The notes: generated by a model not told the origin, from the sequence alone. 8,549 bases of DNA from an uncultured Peptococcaceae bacterium (GCA_913064925.1 CAJYBN010000120.1:1-8549); one strand, 5' to 3'. Positions 1 through 6,286 are shown, counted from the stretch's first letter. Numbers and translations: made by a program.

Positions 1-634
1 TGTTGCCTTCCAGGGTTAATGTATCGGGCAGCCGGGGAATGGCATTCCCGTCCTCGCGCATATCCTGGCTGCCTGCCTGCCCTGGCTGCCCGGTTTCTCC
101 GCTCTGGTTTGCCGGTACTCCGGTCTGAGCGGATACCTGCTGGAGCACCTCACCTGCTACCCGACCGGCCTGCTGCAGGCTGCTCTGCAACAGGGAAGGA
201 ACTGAGCCCGGTTTTTGAGCGGCGGCGGGTCCGGCCACTTTCTGGCCTGCTCCTGAAACATTTTCAGCCGCCTGCAATCGCAGGGCAGTCAGCCAGACTT
301 CCCGGGGGACCACTTTATTGAGATCCAGAAACATTTCGGTCCATGTGTGTCTTTGCTGGATCAGGCGTTCCAGCTCACCGGACGCCGCTTCCAGTTCCTG
401 GCGCTGTTTTTTGATCTCCTCCAGTTGGGCAACCGTTTCCTGGAGTTTGGGCACCTGCCACTTGATGGCAGCCAGCTCAATACGCATGTAGTAAAAATTT
501 ATGCTCCAAAAGACACAGGCAGCAACAAGCCCCCCTGCTGTGAGGGTAACCAGGGAAATCAACAGCAGACGTTTCGGTTCCAGGACAGGCCCGGGTTGCA
601 GTTCCACAGGCAGGAGATTAACCCGGTAATTCAC
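1..634 (-). CDS. pilN: Type IV pilus alignment protein PilN, 3' end missing
   Basis: PilN is a bitopic inner-membrane protein that joins PilM to PilO. It starts at GTG 634, overlapping the pilM stop, with a GGGGGG run as the nearest ribosome-binding-like sequence. The 211 visible residues run off the left edge. The order is typical: a short cytoplasmic tail with the PilM-binding motif VNLLP (5-9), a membrane helix at about 23-49 (LLLISLVTLTAGGLVAACVF), and a coiled coil at about 50-95 (LQETVAQLEEIKKQRQELEA). Then come W98 and the conserved VVPREVWLTALRLQ (108-121). The following LTLEGN motif (206-211), usually close behind, is separated by about 80 residues of Gln/Gly/Ala/Pro/Ser-rich sequence (122-199), so this PilN has a large low-complexity insertion. 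PilO should follow outside the window. Confidence 0.92.
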   Translation of the reverse strand, partial: MNYRVNLLPVELQPGPVLEPKRLLLISLVTLTAGGLVAACVFWSINFYYMRIELAAIKWQVPKLQETVAQLEEIKKQRQELEAASGELERLIQQRHTWTEMFLDLNKVVPREVWLTALRLQAAENVSGAGQKVAGPAAAQKPGSVPSLLQSSLQQAGRVAGEVLQQVSAQTGVPANQSGETGQPGQAGSQDMREDGNAIPRLPDTLTLEGN

Positions 635-1698
635 TGCAGCACCCCCCGCAAAGCCAGGCCCACTGCCACGGAAAAGGCTGGGTCCAGCACCCGGGGAGGA
701 TTCTTGACATCCCTGAAATGCAGCCGGGGAAAACCAGCTGCCACCCTTATTCCCAGTTGGCCGGCCAGGTAAGCCGGTAACCCCTTGATTTTGCTGAAAC
801 CGCCGGTAACCACCAGAGTATCCACCGGGTTGTCCCGCTCCTGCAACTGGTAAAAATCCAGGGTGCGGCGGATCTCCCGTACCAGTTCCCCTAAATGTTC
901 GAACTGTGCTTCATCATAACCGGCATATTCACCGGACAGATCTTCCGCGGCTGCTGCGGCCTCCCCGTCCGGTATTTCCATACCCTCGGGAGGTGGTGCA
1001 GGTTCCGCCGGCGCTGGCTCAATAACGCCCGCGGGCAGCAACTTGCCCAATTCGACCGGAAAAGAGCGCACATAAACCAATTCCTGCCCTTTTATAACGA
1101 TAAACTGGCTGGAAGAAAAACCCAGATCCAGCACTGCCCGTACCCCACCACCGTCATGAACCGGGTATCCAAAAGAACCGTGAAAAACCCTCCAAAGGGC
1201 CAGGTGCTGCAGGTCTATGGCCGTAATTTGCAGACCGGCCCGGTCGAAAACCTCGTAATAACGATAGACGAGTTCTTTACTCACGGCCACCTGGAGGACA
1301 GTAAACAGCCTGCTTTCTCCGTCTTGGCTTTCCCCAAGCACCACGGGCCGGATTACCAGTTCATCGACGGGCAGCGGCACCAGTTTCTCCGCCTCCCATA
1401 CGGCCGCCTGTTCCAGTTCCTTCAGGGGCATTTCCGGCAGGCGCAGTTGCCGGGTAATCACTCTTTGCCCCTCGATGGCGGTAATTACCTTTCTTCCTGC
1501 TCCGGGCGCAGATTTAAATGCCGCCTTGAGAGCTGCGGCCAGTTCATCAATCCTGTTCCCTTCCAGGTGTTCCATGCCTGGGTTCAAGTAACGATGCAGC
1601 AGATTGCATATCACTCTCCGGCGGCGGCAGGAGAGGACCGCAATTTTGATTTCGCCCGCTCCGATGTCAACAGCAGTAAAAGTTTTTCTTCTGAACAT
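631..1698 (-). CDS. pilM: Type IV pilus assembly ATPase-fold protein PilM
   Basis: PilM is an actin/FtsA-like cytoplasmic protein that binds the N-terminal peptide of PilN and forms a ring beneath the alignment complex. The 355 residues match the family length. The nucleotide-binding marks are visible: phosphate-1 loop AVDIGAGEIKIAVL (9-22), phosphate-2 loop AVLDLGFSSSQFIVI (188-202) and adenosine motif LVVTGGFSKIKGLPAYL (295-311). The PilM-typical stretch AAVWEAEKLVPLPVDELV is at 98-115. Between LGKLLPAG and the ELVREIRRTLDFYQ helix lies a Pro/Ala/Glu-rich insert (about 224-262), probably a flexible loop. ATG 1698 has GGAAGGT five bases upstream. The stop overlaps the pilN start (GTGA, 631-634), indicating coupled translation of partner proteins. 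Confidence 0.95.
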   Translation of the reverse strand: MFRRKTFTAVDIGAGEIKIAVLSCRRRRVICNLLHRYLNPGMEHLEGNRIDELAAALKAAFKSAPGAGRKVITAIEGQRVITRQLRLPEMPLKELEQAAVWEAEKLVPLPVDELVIRPVVLGESQDGESRLFTVLQVAVSKELVYRYYEVFDRAGLQITAIDLQHLALWRVFHGSFGYPVHDGGGVRAVLDLGFSSSQFIVIKGQELVYVRSFPVELGKLLPAGVIEPAPAEPAPPPEGMEIPDGEAAAAAEDLSGEYAGYDEAQFEHLGELVREIRRTLDFYQLQERDNPVDTLVVTGGFSKIKGLPAYLAGQLGIRVAAGFPRLHFRDVKNPPRVLDPAFSVAVGLALRGVLQ

Positions 1699-1729
1699 TG
1701 ATGACCTTCCATGATTTTAATAATCTGGA

Positions 1730-2224
1730 TTAACCTTCCGGGGGCAGAGGAGAAACACGAACCCTTCCGGTAACAGGAGCGACAATGACGTAATACTGTT
1801 TCCGGGTCAACTTTTCGCGCAAGGTAATCGTTCCGCCACCGGAAATGGGAATCCCCTGCAGGTTGAATTTAAGCTTATTGGACGGAAAATTTGTCGAGTA
1901 CAGGTCCAGGTAAACAGGGAGACATTGCTTTTGTCTGGATACATTATTAATCTTTAAATGATAGGCGTCGTTGTAGGGATCAAACTGTATGCTGTAAGTA
2001 GACATGGTATCCCCTGCGGAAAGGGCCTGCTGCTGCCAGCCGCGAATATCTGTAGCCATCTGGCGGGCGCTGGTGTATAAGACGTACTTGCTTAAACCGT
2101 TGAGTACGGCGGGCACCGCAATTAACAGCAGGGTGGCACTAATAGCCGTAGAGACAAGAACCTCGAACAAAGTAAAGCTCCCGGGCGAAGAAATAATTTT
2201 TGGGAACAAAAATTGGCGAAACAT
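1730..2224 (-). CDS. GspH/FimT-like minor prepilin with altered cleavage site
   Basis: A minor prepilin of 164 residues. The membrane helix FTLFEVLVSTAISATLLLIAVP starts at residue 17. The middle has the GspH-type helix and strands (SARQMATDIRGWQQQALSAGD). The C-terminus shows the GspH pattern GGGTITLRE (about 129-137) and VTGRVRV (about 151-157). If Glu21 is mature position 5, the residue before the cut is Ser16 rather than Gly. Gly15 lies one position earlier, so cutting after Gly would start the pilin with Ser and move Glu to position 6. ATG 2224 is the only usual start before an upstream stop at 2261, although its ribosome binding site is poor. It lies 31 bases before pilM. The DNA is AT-richer than its neighbours. 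GspH is known as a minor pseudopilin joining the shaft to the tip complex. Confidence 0.82.
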   Translation of the reverse strand: MFRQFLFPKIISSPGSFTLFEVLVSTAISATLLLIAVPAVLNGLSKYVLYTSARQMATDIRGWQQQALSAGDTMSTYSIQFDPYNDAYHLKINNVSRQKQCLPVYLDLYSTNFPSNKLKFNLQGIPISGGGTITLREKLTRKQYYVIVAPVTGRVRVSPLPPEG

Positions 2225-2247
2225 GAATATACTTTCGTGGTGAAAGT

Positions 2248-2268
2248 AAAAAAGTCCTGCTTACAGGA
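2248..2268 (-). terminator. Weak terminator-like hairpin between PilX-like and GspH-like genes
   Basis: On the minus strand TCCTG-TAAG-CAGGA (2268 to 2255) forms a 5-pair stem, followed after one C by six T residues (2253-2248). The stem is short, so this would be partial termination or attenuation at most. The surrounding 101-base gap (2225-2325) has no other clear element. Confidence 0.3.
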
Positions 2269-2325
2269 AACCCTGAAATGGATATGCTGCCAAACTTTCA
2301 AGATGGTACGAGCAGGTTAAGGAAA

Positions 2326-3717
2326 TCAAAATACATCGTATTCCTCCCGCCAGGAAATTATTTTCACAGTGACCAGGTCCGGCGGTAGTTCTGAAACGGC
2401 GTTCCAGATCAGGTCATTATCCTGGATCAGGCTTGCGTTACCACTGACAACAAAAGATAGGGCAACCACCGTCCCCCTGATTGTACAGTTCCCGCCGGCC
2501 GCGAACCGGCCCGCATATATAACGGCGCTGATGTCTTCGTTTCCGTGTACGCTAACCGTACCGTCCACCAGCAAAACCAGGACGTCCCGGCCTGCGTTTT
2601 CCGGCACCAGATTGCCGCGGATCTCCACGTTCCCTTTGACGGCAATGAGCCATTTCCCGCTGTATGTGCCCTCAAGCCGGAGTTCCTTTCCACCGGTGTC
2701 CAGGTAATAGGTCCCGGCAGCCTTGCCGGTAAGATTGCTCTCGTACCTGTTTCCCGTTTCGGTTACACTCAAAGGGGGATAACTTTGATAGGAGGCCACT
2801 TCTCCCGCCGGATCCAGACGGTCCACCAGCTCAACCAGGGTAGCGATATTTTCCCGCGGGCCCTCCAGCCGGGGTACCTGGCCACCCCCTTGCATTTCAA
2901 ATGTCCCTTCCGGGTATTCCGGTGACGGCGCATAATAGACCCCGCCGGAGGAAAAAATAACCGTGCCTGAAGAGTTATCTATACTGCCGCCGACCTGCAG
3001 GTAGCCCGGGTTACTGATCGTTCCGTGCCGGTTGTCCAGATTACCTTCTACTAGCAGACTACCGCCGGACAGCATTTCAATAGATCCGTTTTTATTTGCC
3101 AGGTTGCCTCCAACCACTACCAGACCGGCCCGTGTGAGGTGAACGCCATGCTTGCTTCCCAGATTACCTTTGACCAGCAGGTTGCCGGTAATAGACACGC
3201 TCTGGCCGGGGGTGAAGTCGCCGCCGCTGCAGGCGGCGTTTTGCAGAACGGGTGCAGCCGTGCGCTGCACCTGCACTTTGAGTGCCTTGCGGGCGTTACC
3301 CGCCCGCCCCTCGGCCAGGATCTCTTTGGTGCTGGCGTCTACCGGCCTCACGGTAATTTTTGAGATCTGGCCGTTCCCCAGCACGATAGGCGTGGTCGGC
3401 GGCCCGGCGTCAAAATTCCCGGCCAGGCGGGCGACCATCATTTCCACTCCCGCCTCGGCCAGGTAGAGGGCCCGGGTCATGGCCACCTGGCCGGCGGACA
3501 CTCTCTTGTCCACCGCGGTCAGCTGGACCAGGGAGCCGGCAAAGACCAGGAGCAGGAGGGTGAGCAGAATCACCGTGACCAGGGCCGCGCCTTTTTGGGC
3601 TCCAGCACGCATGTCTTTCCAAAAAGCAAGGAGCCTCCTGCATACCTGCCTGCTTTTTAATATTCCTTTGCGCTCGCCGGTCAATGCAGGTCGCTCCTCC
3701 CCAAATTCCCTTCTCAT
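2326..3717 (-). CDS. PilX/GspK-like pilus protein with repetitive beta-solenoid-like body
   Basis: The protein has 463 residues from ATG 3717. An alternative ATG at 3612 with GGAAAG just upstream would give 428 residues and a normal short leader (MRAGAQKG), instead of 43 residues. The PilX N-terminal pattern is clear: KGAALVTVILLTLLLLVFAG (42-61), then AMTRALYLAEAGVEMMVARLAG. Mature position 5 is Thr, not Glu, as expected for a GspK/PilX tip protein. After residue 170 come at least four coils of about 20 residues with the form LxVxGNLxNxxGxIxxxxGG (about 174-258). A linker follows, then more Gly-Asn turns (VKGNVEIRGN, VSVHGNEDISAVIYAG, GNCTIRG) up to about 430. This resembles right-handed beta-helix or polymer-forming (bactofilin-like) folds. 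Tip-complex membership is inferred from position; the role of the repeat body is unknown. Confidence 0.82.
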   Translation of the reverse strand: MRREFGEERPALTGERKGILKSRQVCRRLLAFWKDMRAGAQKGAALVTVILLTLLLLVFAGSLVQLTAVDKRVSAGQVAMTRALYLAEAGVEMMVARLAGNFDAGPPTTPIVLGNGQISKITVRPVDASTKEILAEGRAGNARKALKVQVQRTAAPVLQNAACSGGDFTPGQSVSITGNLLVKGNLGSKHGVHLTRAGLVVVGGNLANKNGSIEMLSGGSLLVEGNLDNRHGTISNPGYLQVGGSIDNSSGTVIFSSGGVYYAPSPEYPEGTFEMQGGGQVPRLEGPRENIATLVELVDRLDPAGEVASYQSYPPLSVTETGNRYESNLTGKAAGTYYLDTGGKELRLEGTYSGKWLIAVKGNVEIRGNLVPENAGRDVLVLLVDGTVSVHGNEDISAVIYAGRFAAGGNCTIRGTVVALSFVVSGNASLIQDNDLIWNAVSELPPDLVTVKIISWREEYDVF

Positions 3718-3740
3718 GCGGAATATTTGTTCCGGGAAAA

Positions 3741-4352
3741 TTAATTTTGTTCGCGCATCATCCGCACGGTCACGCGGGAAGTTAAAACAAAACCGTTGGT
3801 GCCTGTGATCTTTATCTCCACCGTGGCCGGAAAGCCGGTTACTCTCTGGAATGATACCGCCTGAACCCGCCCGGCCACGGGATTATTTCCCTTCCAGTAG
3901 ACTTTATCAATGCTGGTGGCCCGCTTGATCTCGCTGCCATAAAGATAATACTTGATATATTTTGTATTATCCGGGCTCATAAAGATGATGTGCGATTGTG
4001 AAGATATATTCACTATCCCGGCGCTTGCGCGCAGTTCCCGGGTCAGCCGGTCCATGGCCAGCCGCAGGTTTTGCTGCACGTCAACCTGCTCGTCGCCCTT
4101 TTTCCAGTTGAGCATGGTGCTGTCAACGATGAAATAGGCCGACCCCAGGATTAAAGACAGGAGGACGGCCGTCACCAGAACCTCGATCAGCGTCAGGCCC
4201 CGGCGGTCCAGCGCCAGCTCCGGCAGGGCGGCCCGCCACCCGGCAGCCTGTTTCCCTTCAGTTCCGGCTTTCCTGTGCCAGGCTCTTTTAGCGGCTCCTA
4301 CCCTGAAAACAGCAATTGCCTGCCGTTTGCACGCGCGCGACCCGTTCACCAT
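3741..4352 (-). CDS. GspJ/PilW-like minor prepilin with long leader
   Basis: A minor prepilin of 203 residues. LDRRG|LTLIEVLVTAVLLSLILGSA gives a clear cleavage site (Gly-1, Leu+1, Glu+5). It is followed by the GspJ/PilW pattern DEQVDVQQNLRLAMDRLTRE, which places a long amphipathic helix after the membrane segment, then a mostly beta C-terminal domain with YYLYGSEIKRATS. The start at ATG 4352 is chosen over GTG 4364 for its AGGTGG ribosome binding site. No later ATG, GTG or TTG occurs in frame before the cleavage site. The leader is therefore 52 residues and strongly basic, far longer than the 6-15 usual for this class. The stop is 23 bases before the ATG of the PilX-like gene. By family analogy it belongs to the tip-priming complex with the GspI-like and PilX-like products. 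It could equally be called PilW. Confidence 0.85.
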   Translation of the reverse strand: MVNGSRACKRQAIAVFRVGAAKRAWHRKAGTEGKQAAGWRAALPELALDRRGLTLIEVLVTAVLLSLILGSAYFIVDSTMLNWKKGDEQVDVQQNLRLAMDRLTRELRASAGIVNISSQSHIIFMSPDNTKYIKYYLYGSEIKRATSIDKVYWKGNNPVAGRVQAVSFQRVTGFPATVEIKITGTNGFVLTSRVTVRMMREQN

Positions 4353-4360
4353 TATTATCG

Positions 4361-4366
4361 CCACCT
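4361..4366 (-). promoter_or_regulatory. Ribosome binding site that decides the GspJ-like start
   Basis: AGGTGG on the minus strand, 8 bases before ATG 4352. The GTG at 4364 lies inside this site, so ATG 4352 is the better start. Confidence 0.6.
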
Positions 4367-4373
4367 GTATCCA

Positions 4374-4766
4374 TCATCCCTTGCGTTTCAGCGTCACCAG
4401 CTCCAACTGCCGCTCCTGCCCCTGGTGCTGGTAGTGGACGGTGACCCGCACCTGAACCAGACGGCCATCCTGCTGATAGGTCCCTACCGAATATGTGTAT
4501 GTATAACCGGACGCGCCGGGAAAGGGCTGCGGGTCATCCCGCCTTTCGCCGCCGGTGAGGGATCCGGCCAGCAACTCCTCCATTACGGCCTGGGCGGCGT
4601 TGACGGCCACCGTGTCCTCCCAGGCCGCCTGAGCCGCCATTTTGCCCGAAACCAGCATATTAACGGCAGTGGCCGCCACCAGCACCAGAATGGCGGCGGC
4701 CACCAGGACCTCGATCAGGGTAAATGCGCGGTCATGTCTGGAAAATGGACGCATAATTATAATCAT
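4374..4766 (-). CDS. GspI/PilV-like minor prepilin with Ala before the cleavage site
   Basis: A short minor prepilin of 130 residues from ATG 4766, or 126 from ATG 4754. The hydrophobic segment FTLIEVLVAAAILVLVAATAV starts at residue 15 with Glu at mature position 5. Typical GspI features follow: a Trp and Ala-rich helix (AAWEDTVAVNAAQAVMEELLAG, about 47-68) and a C-terminal strand region, RLVQVRVTVHY. The residue before the cleavage point is Ala (RHDRA|FTLIE), where Gly is nearly invariant in the family. GAGGA touches the first ATG and is about 12 bases from the second, so the true start is uncertain; the second gives a 10-residue leader. The ATGA overlap with the preceding stub argues for coupled translation. 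It is followed after 21 bases by the GspJ-like gene. By family analogy, GspI nucleates the pilus tip complex with GspJ and GspK. Confidence 0.85.
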   Translation of the reverse strand: MIIIMRPFSRHDRAFTLIEVLVAAAILVLVAATAVNMLVSGKMAAQAAWEDTVAVNAAQAVMEELLAGSLTGGERRDDPQPFPGASGYTYTYSVGTYQQDGRLVQVRVTVHYQHQGQERQLELVTLKRKG

Positions 4767-4870
4767 TCCTCGTCTACATGAAGCATTGCAGGCGGACTCA
4801 AAGGTTCGATGACCACTAAAAGCTCCACCAGGGTGAAGCCTTTTTCATTCTTACAGATTCGTTTAATCAA
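4763..4870 (-). pseudogene. Truncated pilin: leader plus first ten mature residues only
   Basis: A 35-codon frame starts at TTG 4870, with GGAGGG 7 bases upstream, and encodes MIKRICKNEKG then FTLVELLVVI. It then departs from every other pilin (EPLSPPAMLHVDEE) and stops at TGA 4763. The prepilin leader, Gly-1, Phe+1 and Glu+5 are perfect, but the rest of the helix and the whole globular domain are missing. The break falls inside the block of DNA conserved among the array's copies, so it is most easily read as the remainder of a fifth pilin gene after recombination. The stop overlaps the first ATG of the next gene (ATGA, 4763-4766), so translating the stub could couple into the GspI-like gene. 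It could alternatively be a kept short leader peptide. Confidence 0.7.
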
Positions 4871-4877
4871 TCCAAAT

Positions 4878-4883
4878 CCCTCC
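4878..4883 (-). promoter_or_regulatory. Ribosome binding site of the pilin stub
   Basis: GGAGGG on the minus strand, 7 bases before TTG 4870. Just before it GGCTT and AAGCC (4884-4898) can form a small 5-pair hairpin. Its good quality suggests the stub can be translated. Confidence 0.55.
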
Positions 4884-4944
4884 GGCTTATGGCAAGCCCA
4901 ACCACACGACAGGCGCGGGTACCCAAGCGACAAGCGCGCCGGCG

Positions 4945-5526
4945 CTACAACTCCTCCATCCAGATGATCACCGAGATGTAGTACGTGCCGTTTTCTTCCC
5001 CCACATAAGAGTAACCGGCACTCTCCCGGATGCGCCGGTCCACGGCATCGCGGATACCCTGGTCGGGAAAGCCGCTTATGGTGACCACGGCGCACCTGGT
5101 GTTGTCAACTGCAATCGGATTGCCCGCGGCGTCATAGACAGTACCCGTAATCCTGCTCTTCCAGTAGCGGTAATGACCGCCCCAGGGCGTGACGCCGGGC
5201 GCCTTCTCCAGGTACGGCCCGTTCCAGCCGGTGCTGCCGTCTGCCTTCATGAAGTACAGGAAGCCGTAATCGTCGCCGGAGCCGGGGTCGTAGGAATCCT
5301 GCCCTGCCTTCGGCCAGTCACCGGTATCGGCGTAATAGGCGTAACCGGCTGCTTTTATGGCCCGCACGTCGGCGACGACCCGAGCCACTTTCCCCTTTTC
5401 CACCGCCTTGAAGGCGCTGGGGGCGATAATAGCTGCCAGGATGCTGATGATAGCGATGACCACCAGCAGCTCCACCAGGGTGAAGCCGCGCTGGTCGCGG
5501 CGCAGGCAAAGAAATCTAAAATATTG
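4945..5526 (-). CDS. GspG-like prepilin, pilin 4, without a recognisable start codon (possibly decayed)
   Basis: The body is an intact GspG-like pilin: RG then FTLVELLVVIAIISILAAII, then YYADTGDWP, GWNGPYLEKAP and a full C-terminal half ending at TAG 4945. The coordinates mark the open frame back to an in-frame TGA at 5527-5529. No ATG, GTG or TTG lies between that stop and the helix. The first GTG (5475) encodes Val of LVELL and would remove the leader and cleavage site. The leader residues themselves persist: FRFLCLRRDQRG aligns with FRFPSLRLDNRG of pilin 2. Initiation could be at CTG 5505 (leader MRRDQRG, no ribosome binding site), or at GTG 5530 in the neighbouring frame after a one-base shift in the TTTT run, or not at all. 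The acidic loop of pilins 1-3 is replaced by basic DAVDRRIRESAG. It may be a pseudogene, a sequencing error or a recoded gene. Confidence 0.7.
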   Translation of the reverse strand, partial: QYFRFLCLRRDQRGFTLVELLVVIAIISILAAIIAPSAFKAVEKGKVARVVADVRAIKAAGYAYYADTGDWPKAGQDSYDPGSGDDYGFLYFMKADGSTGWNGPYLEKAPGVTPWGGHYRYWKSRITGTVYDAAGNPIAVDNTRCAVVTISGFPDQGIRDAVDRRIRESAGYSYVGEENGTYYISVIIWMEEL

Positions 5527-5552
5527 TCACCAGCTTTAATTAAGCGCTTCTC

Positions 5553-5581
5553 ATTACATCAAATGAAATTAGTTAGACCAA
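5553..5581 (-). promoter_or_regulatory. Possible extended -10 promoter before pilin 4
   Basis: On the minus strand TTGGTC (5576-5581) and TGTAAT (5553-5558) are separated by 17 bases. The -10 matches TATAAT at 5 of 6 positions and carries an upstream TGA extension, but the -35 matches only 3 of 6. Located in the 92-base gap between pilins 3 and 4. Weak evidence. Confidence 0.22.
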
Positions 5582-5618
5582 AACTCCCCGCGTAATTTTC
5601 AAAAACGCCTTGCATTGA

Positions 5619-6194
5619 TCACTGCTGCACATCCGCCACCAGTACAATGACCAGTTCTCCCTTAGCCGCTGCATATCCTTCCCCGTCGCCCTGAACAAAA
5701 CCTGTAGCCAGATTCCCATCATCAAGGGTGCGGTCAATTTCCTCCATGGAACGACGCGGAATCTTACCCTGGTTATCATTGGAATCCCGTGTATGGTCAT
5801 CGTCGAAAACAATAATCGCGTCCTTGGCAGGTCCCCCGGTTACGTTTATGCTCGTGTCCCAGCGCAGCCGGCCGTTCCAGGGGCTGAATTTCCATTTCTC
5901 CAGATACGGCCCGTTCCACCCGGGTATGCCGTCATCTTGCAGGAACCCGTTAATGGTGCTGTAGTTATCAGTCATTGCGGGCCAGCGCCCCGTATCCGCA
6001 TAGTACTGCAGCGCAGCCGACTTTATCGCCTTGGCGGTCTCATAGGCCTGGGCGATTTTGGCTTTTTCGGTGGACTGAAATGCATTTGGTAGCACTATGG
6101 CAGCAAGAATGCCGATGATGGCGATGACCACCAGCAGCTCTACCAGGGTGAAGCCGCGGTTGTCAAGGTGCAGGTTAGATAAACTAAAAACCAC
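5619..6194 (-). CDS. GspG-like prepilin, pilin 3
   Basis: A prepilin of 191 residues. The leader is 14 residues (MVFSLSNLHLDNRG), followed by FTLVELLVVIAIIGILAAIV with Glu at mature position 5. The family marks are QYYADTGRWP at about 63-72, GWNGPYLEKW at about 92-101, and the acidic loop DRTLDDGNLATG at about 154-165. Compared with pilins 1 and 2 it carries extra acidic sequence in the middle (VFDDDHTRDSNDN, about 129-141) and a longer C-terminal strand region ending LVIVLVADVQQ. The GTG start at 6194 is supported by AGGTGA four bases upstream and by the homologous leader. The helix-coding DNA shares 32- and 22-base exact runs with pilin 2. It is probably translated from the pilus operon message, possibly with help from its own promoter. 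Confidence 0.9.
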   Translation of the reverse strand: MVFSLSNLHLDNRGFTLVELLVVIAIIGILAAIVLPNAFQSTEKAKIAQAYETAKAIKSAALQYYADTGRWPAMTDNYSTINGFLQDDGIPGWNGPYLEKWKFSPWNGRLRWDTSINVTGGPAKDAIIVFDDDHTRDSNDNQGKIPRRSMEEIDRTLDDGNLATGFVQGDGEGYAAAKGELVIVLVADVQQ

Positions 6195-6238
6195 CGGTTC
6201 ACCTGCTTCCGAAAGAAAATTGGCACCATATGCTTGCT

Positions 6239-6268
6239 ACTCTACCACTGGAAAAACATAGATGGCAA
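6239..6268 (-). promoter_or_regulatory. Possible sigma-A-type promoter before pilin 3
   Basis: On the minus strand TTGCCA (6263-6268) is followed after 18 bases by TAGAGT (6239-6244). The first matches the -35 consensus at 5 of 6 positions and the second the -10 at 4 of 6. It lies just downstream of the hairpin and upstream of the pilin 3 start, so pilin 3 could be transcribed separately. Such matches arise by chance, so this is only a candidate. Confidence 0.25.
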
Positions 6269-6286
6269 TTTCTTTCTGGCCGGGGC

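Noticed and set aside
895..1701. 268-codon open frame on the plus strand
   Set aside because: It lies entirely antisense to pilM, which has clear family motifs. The plus translation shows no recognisable domain and no convincing ribosome binding site.
3632..3655. GC-rich palindrome followed by T residues near the 5' end of the PilX-like gene
   Set aside because: The arms leave too small a loop to form a stable stem, and the site is inside the coding frame.
4912..4940. Inverted repeat GGCGCG / CGCGCC after pilin 4
   Set aside because: Only 6 pairs with a 17-base loop and no T-run on the coding strand; too weak to call a terminator.
4871..5095. Upstream part of the long minus-strand frame that contains the pilin stub
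   Set aside because: It overlaps the coding sequence of pilin 4 in another frame and resembles no pilin. The homologous part begins only near TTG 4870.
5573..5812. 79-codon minus-strand frame
   Set aside because: It is an alternate frame of pilin 3 with no family features.
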